Source: Ophiosphaerella korrae | Lineage: Eukaryota; Ascomycota; Dothideomycetes; Pleosporales; Phaeosphaeriaceae | Direction: 5' to 3' | DNA length: 64,000 nt | NCBI GenBank assembly: GCA_028456385.1 | Contig: JALNQF010000032.1 | Location: 186,001-250,000, forward strand | Position numbers and translations under genes: made by a program | In this document: in pieces, positions 1 through 10,524 of the stretch | Layout of the letters: every line of letters starts with the position of its first letter | Position numbering within the stretch: the stretch's first letter is position 1 | Notes under the pieces: generated by a model | What the model was told of the DNA's origin: nothing | The model's input: the letters and a program-made list of their open reading frames with translations, nothing else | Database searches by the model: none

Positions 1-1
1 A

Positions 2-808
2 AGTCAGCTAGAGGGATCTATAGAAGTAGTGAAAGAAAGGATCTCCAAATATCAGAACGGTATGTCCCCTGCCCCCTCCTATCAGCGTTCAATGCAGTCT
101 ATCCAATCAGAATATAAAAAAGCAGTGGCTGATAGGGCTTGGATAGATACCTTCGATCGCAACATAGGCAAGGTATTTGCTTCCTCCGGTTTCAGATCTG
201 CCGCCTACGATGAAACTACTCGAGGACTGAAAGACAAAAGCGGGCAATACCTGGAGTGGGCCTTGGATTGGTGCTTGGTAGCACTTACAAAAGGCGATAT
301 TGATAACAAAGTAGAAAGTCCTCCGCATTTGCTGAAAACGAAAATACGAGAAGGCGCAGCTGTTGACCATTATCGTAAACTGAATGGCGCTATAAAGATC
401 AACGTGGTCAAGAAAGGCCGAACATCGGGGTGGACTACAGGCATAACATCTCATGTGGCAAGTGTTCTGAATGGCGAAGAATTTCCAACCTCTGAGTATT
501 CCGCTATCCATGCCCTCAACCAAGATGACTTCAAAGTATACAAGCGCCCTGTGCTATGCTATACTGTGGTTCCCACCAACCGCCTGGATAACACATTGAC
601 GACCTTCATGCGGCCAGGCGATTCTGGGAGCTTCGTGCTTTTGGACGATGCTGGAGAAACAGCCAAGGTCGCTGGGCTTGCTTTTGGCTCAAACACTGGA
701 TCAAACGTTGGTTACATGACTCCGTTCCGAGTTGTGGACAGAGACGTCGAGTATGTTACCGGCCGCGCCCTTGATTACCCTTCGTTTGCTGGCGTTGTCG
801 ATGGATAA
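2..808 (+). CDS. Trypsin-like serine protease domain protein, 5' end outside window
   Basis: The reading frame is open from the first bases of the window to a TAA at 806-808, so the true start lies upstream. The first in-frame start-like codon (29) is GTG, and I do not accept it. About 268 residues are visible. Near the C-terminus is GDSGS, the nucleophile-serine motif of chymotrypsin-fold proteases. A segment reading KGRTSGWTTG resembles the strand before the S1 pocket in this fold. An ALDWCLVAL segment could carry the catalytic Asp. The catalytic His would lie before the window. No signal peptide can be judged because the N-terminus is missing. Intracellular fungal proteins with degenerate trypsin domains are common, so proteolytic activity is not assured. 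Confidence 0.6.
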   Translation, partial: SQLEGSIEVVKERISKYQNGMSPAPSYQRSMQSIQSEYKKAVADRAWIDTFDRNIGKVFASSGFRSAAYDETTRGLKDKSGQYLEWALDWCLVALTKGDIDNKVESPPHLLKTKIREGAAVDHYRKLNGAIKINVVKKGRTSGWTTGITSHVASVLNGEEFPTSEYSAIHALNQDDFKVYKRPVLCYTVVPTNRLDNTLTTFMRPGDSGSFVLLDDAGETAKVAGLAFGSNTGSNVGYMTPFRVVDRDVEYVTGRALDYPSFAGVVDG

Positions 809-2211
809 TCGAATACCGCCATCGCCGCCTTGATTATGTCGTCATCTGCCTACGAGATCGAACTGCGGGCACGACAATCTTATCGATCGAACCGCTTTAC
901 GCGATAGCCAACTTATAACCTCCATTCTGCAATCATTTTCAGCAATCACACTCCAGATCACTGTTCGTTCTTCACTCACAGCATCGTGTTCACTCCCTTG
1001 TACTCGACAATCATTGCACGCGCTGTTCGGCCCCTTCCGGACAGTATGAAACTTGGGCCATCTTTGATCTGGCACATTTGGATGGTGATGGCGTTGAGAT
1101 GGTAATGGTGATGAAGGTCTCCGCAAGGCGTTTGGGTGGTATTTTGATAGGCGATGAGGCGCATCCGGCTAAGTGGTGCTGTTGGACTTTGTGCTTTCGG
1201 ACTTTGTGCTTTCGGTGCGGATGCGTTGGCGATACCTGGGCAATTCGGTATTTGTCGCAAGATAGTTTAGGTCATGATACTTGGATATATTGATACATTG
1301 ATTACTCTGATTTTACTTTTCAATATTTTTCTGCTTCCAGTTCCGCTAACGATCATGATACAAGTGCAGGTGGTCACCTGATGTATCTAAATTACAGATG
1401 TTGGTGTGACGTATTCTTCTCACCGCAGTCGTGACATATCCGTATGTAGCATCATTCAAATTTGCGATATTACTTTATTTGGAATAGTCAGAAAGTAAAT
1501 GAGCTCTCGGTGCATGGAATTCATACTGCTGACTGTTGATAAGCCAACAGCAGCATGTCGGACACGCTTGTCTTTGAGACGTCTGGCACTTCAGGCCCAA
1601 AAAGAGAAGCCACTGAGTTAGAGAGCTGATTGTCGTTACACTTCTTCGGTTCCGAACGTCAGCATCATGATTTATTTACGTGCCCTTCGTTGCTTTCCAA
1701 GGTTTTAAAGTAACGATAAACACCTCACACTACCAAGTGTATGCATTTCAAAGTCTACATGCAATGGAAGAGACATGCGCATTGTATATTATCCAAAATT
1801 ATCATCCAGCGCAATGTCGTATTGCGAATGGGTGGTAAGACCGATAACCCTAACGCCTAGTTAACACACTGGCACAAACATTAACGGGCATGCTCACCCC
1901 ACCAGCGCTATTGCAGAACCAGCAACTACATAGGCACGAAAAGTGAGCCGATCCGCGCGACATATCAACAGCGGACGAACAAGGTTTCTTCTTGAACACG
2001 ACCCGCAAAGCCGGACCAACTTGACGAAAAACGAACACGACATGCGTGATCATCAAAATTGGAGATCACATCTCGTAACGGAACAAGGGAACGACTACAA
2101 AATAGATATGGAGGTGCACTCAGACTTTAAAGTTCCATCATTATTTTCGACCCAGCGAGGTTTGCGCAGCTAGAGCTTGATGCTCAAAGTCGAAACTCCT
2201 TCGACAGCAGA
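809..2211. other. Intergenic, 1.4 kb, no gene seen
   Basis: Only short ORFs without recognisable protein character. A 15-base direct duplication (GGACTTTGTGCTTTC twice) sits at about 1184-1213. Both neighbouring genes end toward this spacer (convergent). Confidence 0.6.
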
Positions 2212-4515
2212 TCAATACCCTAAATTCGCTGCCCTCGCTTCGCCCAGAATATCCACGAGACTGACCAGCTTGAAGCTCGCTTCTTTGGAAGTTCCACCCC
2301 CAGACAGCTCATTAGCATCATCATGTGTAACAAAAAGACCGCGGGGAAAATCCCCATTCAACGAATTGCCCACCGCCGCGATGCCATCCGTATTGCTCAC
2401 ATGATCGATGCCCGTACCCTCATTGTCCACTATGGTGAAGGTGGAGACATATTTGTGCGGCGGCGCGCGCTCGTAAACCTTGTATGCAGAAATGCCCTGG
2501 CTTGAAACGATGATGTAACCTCCAGGTCCCGACTTTGCAGGGACGAGCGTGATGCCTTCGACATCGGCTTGGAGGCCACTTGCATCGCCTACTTTGGCAA
2601 ATTGAACGCCGGTAGCGGATCCGTTTGGCTCCGCTTGGTACCGCCAGATTCCAGATGGTTCCTCTCCGATGAACAGATATCCTGCTTCGTCGTCGGCCAC
2701 GCAACCTTCTACCTGTCCGCCCGAGCCACCTTGGAATTCGCGCACGAGCTTGGTTTGGAGAGTGCCGTTTGGAGTCGAGCCAAGTTCGTACTGAAGATAT
2801 TTGGCCTTCTTGTTGTTTACAAAGAGGTATTCTTTCCCAGTCGTCCGCGAACGATAGTTGCATGAGCCGTAGGGTACGTACTTGGCAGGGAGAGGCTGGA
2901 TGCCGCCGGAGATGGGCTTGAGAAGGCCGGTCTTGTCTACTTCAATAAGACTGGATTTGCGTTAGTTTTAGATTGTGGAAGTAGGGAGAAAATCTTAATA
3001 CTCACCACATTGTGTCATCACCACGACATGCCGCGTACGCAAGGTCAATCTTGCGGCTACCGATCGTGAAGTTGTAGATGATATCGACATTGTTAGGTTT
3101 ATTTGCCGCAAGATTCTGCAGGAGTTTACCCTTCAAATCAAAGACACCAAAACCTTCCCCTTCGCTCGACTTTGTTGTAGTGATAATTTTGCTCTGTTCG
3201 GGTCTTGTAGGGTGGATCCAGATCGCTGGATCGTCACCATCACCACCATTCGCCTCTGTCTCATACTTTGCTTTCACCGCCACGAATGAGCAATCCGGGC
3301 CTGTCCAGCCGTCCTGGCATCTGCAAACATTGGGGTCATTGCACTGCCCGTGACCAGAGCAACCATTCTTGCATGTGATGTCAGAGCAATCTTTGCCTTT
3401 GAACCCAGCGAAGCACAAACATGTAGCATATTCAGCTAAATACCCGTTGTTGGAGCATTTCTTTGAAATTATAGTTTCGCACTGGCTACAAGGCTTGTTC
3501 TTTGGGCTGTATCCAATGTTTGGGCCGATGCCGAGAGGGCGAAGTACGTGGTCCAGTGAACCAAATGCCACCCCAGTGTCACCATCTCCTTCAAAAGCAA
3601 ATGCGATGGCCCCAGATGGATAATCTTTAAGCGAAGATTGAATAATCGAGAGTCCACCTTCGACAGATAATTCTGAGATACCACTCAAATGTACAGTGCC
3701 TCTCTGTTGGAGCTTTTCGTCGTAAACGTCGATGGCTTCTTCATGTGCAACGAATAGGAAATCGCTGGAGTTGCTGTGATATGCAGTGACTCCAGCTGGT
3801 TCAATATTCAGAGCGTTCTTCTTGACATCTGGGGCAGCAGTCGACTCGGAAGCCTGAAAAGAATACAATGCTTGTTCTTTACCAGAAAAGAAAATGTGAC
3901 CATCCAAAAATACAGCACATGACTCGGCTTCAAGAGCTATAGCGAACGTTTGTATCTACTTGGGCGTCAGCGTTTGTCCATCTACCGGACGGACCGACCA
4001 CATACCTCTAGGATTTCGACTGCATCCTTCTTATCGCGGATGAGGTATTGCACGACCATCTTTTTGCCAAATAGGAACATGTAGTTTTCACCACTATTTC
4101 GACTACGCCAAGCACATGCCGTGCTCCAGTCACCCAATTGTTTCTTATTGTTGCTTTTCACCACACTCCCGGACTCTGCATCAAAAACTCTGATCAGCGA
4201 GTCAGGCGCTGGGATATTGATAACTACATTGCGACGGCCGACATCATGAACGGGTATGGCAATCTTGGATCGTCCTGTTTTTAGGTGTGATGTTTCCTTC
4301 AGTACGGTAGTATTGGAAGTGGAAAAGATGCGAAAACCCCCGTCGGCAGCGCTACCATCATTGACAACCAAGAGCGGAGACTGTGCGTAAACAAAGGCGG
4401 TGTTATCACCTTCAAATCCCGTGGCAGATGGGATGAGAGTGATGTTTGCAGTTTGGGCTGAAACAAGCGCGAGGATCGTGGACGCGCATGCTAGGTAGTT
4501 GACGAAGGGAATCAT
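2212..4515 (-). CDS. Secreted beta-propeller phytase (3-phytase) with EGF-like repeats
   Basis: Three exons: 4006-4515, 3006-3955 and 2212-2950. The introns are 50 and 55 bp, the second with an ACTAAC branch site. The product is 732 aa and starts with a hydrophobic signal peptide ending near Ala-Gln 20-21. The order is an N-terminal propeller-like half, a cysteine-rich stretch at about residues 325-385 with an EGF-like pattern (CSGHGQC...C.C..GW.G..C), then a second half starting KYETEANGGDGDDPAIW. The DDPAIW motif, the VEGI motif and GLFVTHDD near the C-terminus are typical of the bacterial and fungal beta-propeller phytase family, which hydrolyses phytate using calcium. Exported from the cell, it would release phosphate from plant phytate. 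The family assignment is firm; activity of both halves is not shown. Confidence 0.85.
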
Positions 4516-4963
4516 GGCGACCTAGGGGTGAAGGTGGCCGACCGCTCGATCAACTTATACTTCGGTGAGGTCCCAAGAAGTAGTATGGTCCTACCAAGGT
4601 GGACAAGAACAACAGAGTCCATTTGTTCATGTACCCATTCAGGCAAGCGAATAGGGATAGGCTGTGCATGGTTCATTATTTCCGTACCTGCCGGTCCTGG
4701 TTAGGCGTTTGGGGTTGATTAGCCAACCATGGGCTCCGCTGGCGCAACGTGAGACTCCCGTGGTCTTCGTACCTTGATACACAAGGATCTACTTATAATC
4801 ATACGTGATTCCACACTAGGCAACTCCATAAAAGGGATACATTTTGGCCTTGCAGATGGCGCTAAGTGCTCGGTGAATACAACCAAGACTCTAGTAGGCA
4901 CTGTATCATGATCCTAATGAGTTTAGGAACAGTGACATTCAGGCGCAGCTGCACGGCCCTCCA
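4516..4963. other. Intergenic, upstream of the phytase gene
   Basis: This 450 bp spacer lies between the phytase start and the flavin monooxygenase stop. It should hold the phytase promoter. No gene or clear motif seen. Confidence 0.5.
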
Positions 4964-6835
4964 CTAAACTGCTTTTTTCTTCAATTCCTGATACTCATCC
5001 ACAATACCGACATAATCCGCGGGCATGTACGGCACAAATCTCTCCCCCCACCAGCTCTTTTTCCGCTGGTTCTGCACGCCGACATCTGCCAACATCAAGT
5101 CCACATAAGGCAAGCAGTCAAACCACAGCTCGGGAAACCGCGCGCCAAATCCTCGACTGTAGCGCCATTTGCCGAATTGCGTGTGGAGAACGGTTTCGTA
5201 CATGACACGCTCAAGTGCGCTTTCATCCAGGTTCTTCAACGCGGGGATCTGCCCGTCCAGAAATGCGGTTATCCAGAGCGCTTGTGTTTGTGCGATGATG
5301 GTTGTGGCTGGGCTTCGGTATGCGCCTGCAAATGCGAGCGTGCGACTCTGCGCAAAGGCAGGAGGAACCATGAAACGGTAGAGGCGATATGGTTCTGGGA
5401 CGATTTCCTGGCTTTCCTGCATCATTGGCTGATAGAAACGTGGCTTGGGTTGGTCACGTAGCTTCGGGCAGGTCTGGAGTATCTCGCTGTCAGCCTTGGA
5501 GATGTGTCGCTTGATCGAAGAAGAATCGTGGCCGGGCAAGCCAAGCTCCCTGTCAGTAATAAAGCCCAATTGAGGGGAGTCCTTCCAACCTGTACCGTAG
5601 ATGAGAACATCTGTTTCAATGCTTTTACCGGTCGATAAATGCACTGTGTGCGCCGTGAGACACTCAATGTCAGCGATATGTACCCGAATACGACCGTTGC
5701 GCACGAAGTCGAAAAAGTCGTGCCCATAATTCAGCAAGCCACGGTTCGTGCCTATGAAAAACACATCATCCCAAGGCTTGAGCTTCGCCGTTTCCGGGTG
5801 GCGGTCATATCCGTTGACCTCCTCGACACTATGTTGCATCTTGGCGAAGAATGCATCGACGATTTTCCGGCCGAGCCAGTGCTGGTGGAAGAAGTTGCGC
5901 ACCCACGAGAATCCATCGTTCCAAATGCAAGGACTTAACCAGGTGATGAGCCTTGTTTGCAGCAGGAGTTCTGGTATGACCTTCAGTGGAGTCAATCGAT
6001 TCGGCATCATCCAACATGGCCCATGGCCAGACTTTCGGATGACCCAATCGACCTGAACTCCGGAGGCGGCATACGCACTGGCTATATCCCAGGAAAATTT
6101 TGCCCCGCTCAAAAGAACTACTTTTTTGAAAGTACCAAGTCCGCTTTCAGCTTTGGCTAATTCGCTAGTGTGGTAAATTGGAGCACCAAAATTGTGTTTT
6201 CCCATCATTTTTGGTATATATGGCTCAGATGTAAGACCTGTCGCAACAATGAGTCGTTTTGCCTTGATGGGATATTCAAGCCGTGCTGAATCTGCACAAT
6301 TCTCAACCGACAATGTCCAGCCTATCTTGCCGTTATCCACTGCAGACTTCACGCAGCATTGAAAGCGTATGTGGCGCCTAAGGTCATATTCTTCCACATA
6401 TTTGTGGAGATAGTCGTTCACATGCTTTCCAGGGATATGGTCGTCAGCGAGATTGAAACCATCAGTGTTCATCGGGTAACCACTAAACTGAAAGCTTGTT
6501 AGTCTGCCATCATCGCACCGAAACCAGTGTGGGATATACTTCAAAACTTCAAGGTCGTCAGCGCTTTGGCTACCAAGTGTGAGGCTGCACATACGTCTGG
6601 AAGTGGTTGTTTGTACGGAGGCCAGGGTATAACCTGTCTTTTGCCCATACGCCACCTATTGAGCCTCCTTTATCAAGTACAACAATGGATGCATCGTGGT
6701 GAATATCACGATAGGTCTTGAGCATGACCAGCCCATGTATGCCTTCGTCCGTATCAAAAGGGAACCGAGCGATCGAAATTCAACGAAGAACTTACCAGCG
6801 CCAATAATGGCCAGGTCAAAGGTTTCAGCCTCCAT
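4964..6835 (-). CDS. Flavin-dependent monooxygenase (FMO/BVMO-like)
   Basis: Three exons: 6796-6835, 6595-6742 and 4964-6494, giving 572 aa. The first 13 codons run into a Rossmann motif that is completed across the first intron (IIGAGIHG, the FAD-binding GxGxxG). Then comes TNNHFQT, like the conserved TNN block of fungal flavin monooxygenases. The second intron is 100 bp; its acceptor at 6495-6496 was chosen because it restores the family spacing between TNN and FSGYPM. The usual NADPH-binding GxGxxG is replaced by LSGAKFSWD. ATGLTSEPYIP and YGTGWK match the ATG and FATGY-like blocks. No signal peptide or membrane segment at the N-terminus, so it is probably cytosolic. It would oxygenate a small organic substrate. 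It could serve secondary metabolism, but it lies 24 kb from the ABC gene with unrelated genes between. Confidence 0.8.
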
Positions 6836-7489
6836 GAGAATTCAAATCCTCTTAGTTTGAATAACTGCTTGTTGATTGCAGCTCGCACGCAGAATGGAAG
6901 AAGCGGCGTCAGAGCACAAAGTCTCCAGCAAGGCTATATACTTAGCGTGAAATACTACTGACGATGCCAGCGAGTGCAAATTATGGTGCCAAGAACGACT
7001 CAGGAGGTCAAACCCGCGTTGCCAATACGCTGATCAGCTCGTCGTGTCACCCACCATTGAGCGAACGACTCCGTCCAAATAAGCATACTCCCCAGGCCTG
7101 AGCGCCCATATGCCCCACAAGTAAGTGGTCGAATACAGCACCAGAATGCTTTTTATCGACATTGGTCGGATGGTGGCATGGCGCTGTGGCTTATTGGCTG
7201 CTACCTGACACCAAACTATCAGCTCGCGAACCAGGCTGATCTAGCGGCGAATCCAGAATGACAAACCACGCTACCTCACGCATGGCGTATTCTAGATGTT
7301 CGTTTATGCCGACTGTATTTTTGAGCATGTAGGAACTAAGTGGCATAGGCTGATGTGACAACACCAAAGTCTGTTACACACTAATACAATTGGATGCCAC
7401 GAAACAATCCAAACTGGGACCATGCTGATGGAGTGCTTGTCTTACAAAACGCAGGGCGATTCTGCTGAACTCTGTCAGTTTGTTTTGTC
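6836..7489. promoter_or_regulatory. Divergent intergenic region
   Basis: About 650 bp between the monooxygenase start (-) and the small hypothetical gene start (+). It probably carries both promoters. No specific binding site could be assigned. Confidence 0.4.
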
Positions 7490-8046
7490 ATGCCAAAAAG
7501 TAAATCTGAGACTCCAGAGCCTCGCTTACCATCAGCTGTGCTGATCCTGATTACGGTGAGACACTATCAGGCTGCTTTGATCGAATCGCATACCTCTACG
7601 TACCGTTCTAGTTCGACCAAGATCCACATGAAGAATTTTGCAAGACAGCAGCCCTGCTCACCCCCGCCATGTAACCAAAAATGTCAAGAATAATCAACGA
7701 CTGTTGACAATCTCGAATAGATGTATACCGCAGCCACTTTGCAGCCTTACGAGTTTCAAACCAGGACCAGAAGACTTGGGTACACGACCTTGGCATTAGG
7801 GGTAGAAAAGGACGAAGCCAAACCGACGCCCTGGCGCGACGCATTCATGGCACTGCGAAAGCCGTGGCTGAGGACGTCGCCGACATGGGCACGATGTTGG
7901 ACTATCACCGGCCAGAAGCCTATGAGCTACCCTCCGTTGGTGTATTTTTTCGGACGAGTCTGGGTGTATTGGCTACGTCGACGGCGGCGGAGCTGGGAAA
8001 GATGCCTTTTGTGGCCCATCTGGGGAGATGGCAATGTGTTGGGTAG
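7490..8046 (+). CDS. Small hypothetical protein, three predicted exons
   Basis: Not a recognised family. No single ORF covers it, but splicing gives a continuous frame: 7490-7555, 7612-7670 and 7734-8046, with introns of 56 and 63 bp and consistent phases, for a product of 145 aa. The second exon (FDQDPHEEFCKTAALL) and third exon (VAEDVADMGTMLDYHRPEAY) read like real protein, and all three exons carry no stop. The acceptor of intron 2 is the less certain point; another AG at 7719-7720 would break the frame. The C-terminus may continue through another intron after Gly at about 8042. Alternatively this is a decayed gene. No signal peptide. Confidence 0.4.
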
Positions 8047-8337
8047 CCCATGCGTAGAGGTCTTTACTTGTTGCGTGACCCCAGTGCTGGCGGCCAGAGG
8101 CACTGGCAGCGGGATAGTCTACGAAAGCCCCAATTCCTATCGTACAATGCTAAAGAGCGAAATGTACTTATGCTGATAGCACAGATAAATTCCATCTCTC
8201 CCAACAAACACGGTATGAGAGCCATTCATAAAACCTCAGATAGCTCAAACCGTGCACAACACGCAGTAAAACAACAACACGACATAACATTTACATTAAA
8301 CCATGCCCTAAATCTCCCATTTCCCTCCACAGTATAT

Positions 8338-9636
8338 CTACGATCCCAACCCAAACTCCCAAACCTGCACCTTCCGCACCCCAAACGGGCCCCCCTGCCT
8401 CACAAACAAACTCAACACCCCACTCCTCCTCAGCCGTTCCTCATCCACCAACGGCTCCCCCGCCACATTCTGCACCTGCGCCAACCGCGTCCAATCCGCG
8501 TATCCCTTCCCAGCACTCGCGCTCCACACCGCCAGCGTCTGCGCCGGCTGGTCCGGCAGCACCGCCACGACGCTGTCGCCAAACGCCGCAATCTTGCCGC
8601 GGTACGCGAGGTACGGGGGTCCGGGGACGGGGAGAGCGGTCTTGCTGAAGGCGCCGGTGGGCGTGCGCAGGTAGTGGTAGAAGCGCGGGACGCCCGTGGT
8701 GTTGTCGCGCATGAGGGCGTGGAAGCGGCCTTGGAGGTCGGCGCATTGGGCCTCTTGGTTGATGATCTGGGAGTTTTGCGGGATGGTGAAGACGCGGATG
8801 CCTGGGGTGGACGGGGTGATGGGGAGTGCGACCTGTGCGCCGCTGGTTTGGGTCCAGGTGCGGCCTGCGTCGGGCGACAGCGCGAAGTAAAAATCGTGGT
8901 TGGTGCTGGCGTCTGGGGTTTCGCGGACGGTCCAGGAGACGAAGAGCTTGCCGTCCGAATTGGTCAGGCCGTTGATGTACGCGTTGTTGTCCTGGCCTTG
9001 CAGGTACTTGCCAACCTGGCTCCAGAGCCCCGAGGTGGAGGAGTAGCGGTGGATGTACGAGTCGCCGGCGCCGGACTGGCCAATGCGGAATTCCATGAGG
9101 AGGTCGCCGTTGTCTATTCGCTCGAAGCGGGGGTAGGTGAGGGGGGTCCATGGTCCGACGGAGCCAGGTAGGCTGTGTTGGACTGCGCCGAATGCACTGG
9201 CGGTCCATGAGGAAGGGATGGTTTTTGCGATGCCGGTGTTGCTCACGCGGTAGTTGAGTGGGACGTCGTGATGGTCGAAGCTGAGATGGATTTTGCCGTC
9301 TCCGCTGATGCCCATGCTGATGGTGTTGTGCTCATCGAGCGTCTGCTGCACGTAGTCGGTGAAGGCAAAGTATTGCCAGTCGCCGATTGAAGGCGTGACA
9401 CGGCGTCGCCCAAGGTTGACATAATGCTTCCCGTAGCCGGTCGCAGTCTGGTAGAAGGCTACATACTGGTAGTCGCCGAAAGTTGTGAGTGCATTCTGTT
9501 GGAAGGCGAGACCATTCAGGCGGACGGATCCCTCGACATCATTTGTGATATTCCAGTAGTTTGTCGATGTAATTGAGAGCGCAGAAGCGATTGGGCTTAG
9601 CGAGATCAAAGCAAGCAGTCGGTGAAGCATCCACAT
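8338..9636 (-). CDS. Secreted BNR-repeat (BNR_4-type) propeller protein, possible carbohydrate-active enzyme
   Basis: Single exon, 432 aa. The open frame extends 50 codons further upstream (to 9786), but I chose the ATG at 9636. It begins a clear signal peptide (MWMLHRLLALISLSPIASA), and the upstream part has no protein character. The body has BNR/Asp-box-like motifs such as SPDAGRTW and the block DGKIHLSFDHHD, typical of the BNR_4 family of seven-bladed propellers. Fungal members include secreted lyases acting on rhamnosyl-glucuronate ends of plant arabinogalactan (family PL42). Whether this protein has that activity cannot be read from the sequence. It would act outside the cell, on plant cell wall material if the family parallel holds. 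GC content is high in the 3' half. Confidence 0.7.
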   Translation of the reverse strand: MWMLHRLLALISLSPIASALSITSTNYWNITNDVEGSVRLNGLAFQQNALTTFGDYQYVAFYQTATGYGKHYVNLGRRRVTPSIGDWQYFAFTDYVQQTLDEHNTISMGISGDGKIHLSFDHHDVPLNYRVSNTGIAKTIPSSWTASAFGAVQHSLPGSVGPWTPLTYPRFERIDNGDLLMEFRIGQSGAGDSYIHRYSSTSGLWSQVGKYLQGQDNNAYINGLTNSDGKLFVSWTVRETPDASTNHDFYFALSPDAGRTWTQTSGAQVALPITPSTPGIRVFTIPQNSQIINQEAQCADLQGRFHALMRDNTTGVPRFYHYLRTPTGAFSKTALPVPGPPYLAYRGKIAAFGDSVVAVLPDQPAQTLAVWSASAGKGYADWTRLAQVQNVAGEPLVDEERLRRSGVLSLFVRQGGPFGVRKVQVWEFGLGS

Positions 9637-10524
9637 TTTGAGAATGTGGGGAAGCCAGCTTGACGTCGGATCCTCATTTATGTGGTGCAATATGGCAGTC
9701 AACACGGTGCCTCGGGTCAATTGGGTTGCGGTTAATACGTGTATTGAAGAGAGCCATTCTGGTAATCCAACCGCGTACGCTACCAAGTTACCTTCCTAGG
9801 TAGGATTTTAGTTCAAGGACCGGAGGTTCGGGACATTATTGACGCGTAGGGCGAGGCGTGACTGAGCGAAATGCTTTTTGTCGTGAGGCTTCATTCTCCA
9901 TTCAAGGAGGGGATGGAGGGTATGCATCATGTTGAAGAATTAACCAGCGTCGTCCTTTTTACCTCCTGGTATGACTGGGCAGATTGCTGGGTCGTCATCC
10001 CTGTCGGCGGTAATAGTACGACCGAGGACCAATGTCGAGTGGTTCTCCTCGAAAGAAGAGCACAGGAGCCGCCGATATCATTGTCGAGCGTGTTAGAGCC
10101 TTGGAGGAGAAGATATACATGGCAGGAAGTGTAAGTAAACAATCCATCGTTGCACGAAAGCAGCGAACCTCGGTAAGCCGTGATAAGATTGTTACATCCA
10201 CCACTTCCACATGATTCCCAAACTAAACAACAACACCTCCAGCAGAGCCTCCACAACCCCCACCCACGCCCAGAGACACAGCATGCAACTATCACCTTCA
10301 AGATAGCGATCCCCTACCTACGTTGCTATCCGATGCCCGAACAGGAAGGCGCCACGCCGCCAAGATCCCCTCCCTTGGCGCGCCCACCACCCGACATCGC
10401 GCGTCTTGGACTGACGTACATCCATCCAGAGCGCAAGAAAAATGGCCAAAATAAAAGATACCCCGGCCCTACCCATTGACTTGTCCACGCACCTGTCAAG
10501 CCTGCAGGAGAAAGGCCAGTCACC
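9637..10524. promoter_or_regulatory. Divergent intergenic region
   Basis: About 890 bp between the BNR gene start (-) and the M14 gene start (+), presumably both promoters. Only unsupported short ORFs here. Confidence 0.45.

Noticed and set aside
4964..6835. Possible membership of the flavin monooxygenase in the polyketide cluster
   Set aside because: More than 24 kb and about a dozen unrelated genes, several of them housekeeping, separate it from the ABC/FSH/PKS genes.
8050..9171. Long plus-strand ORF of 373 codons
   Set aside because: It is the antisense shadow of the GC-rich BNR gene; composition is His/Arg/Pro-rich and the minus frame has a signal peptide and family motifs.
8441..9208. 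Second minus-strand ORF of 255 codons inside the BNR gene
   Set aside because: Out-of-frame shadow with Arg/Pro-rich composition caused by GC-rich third positions.
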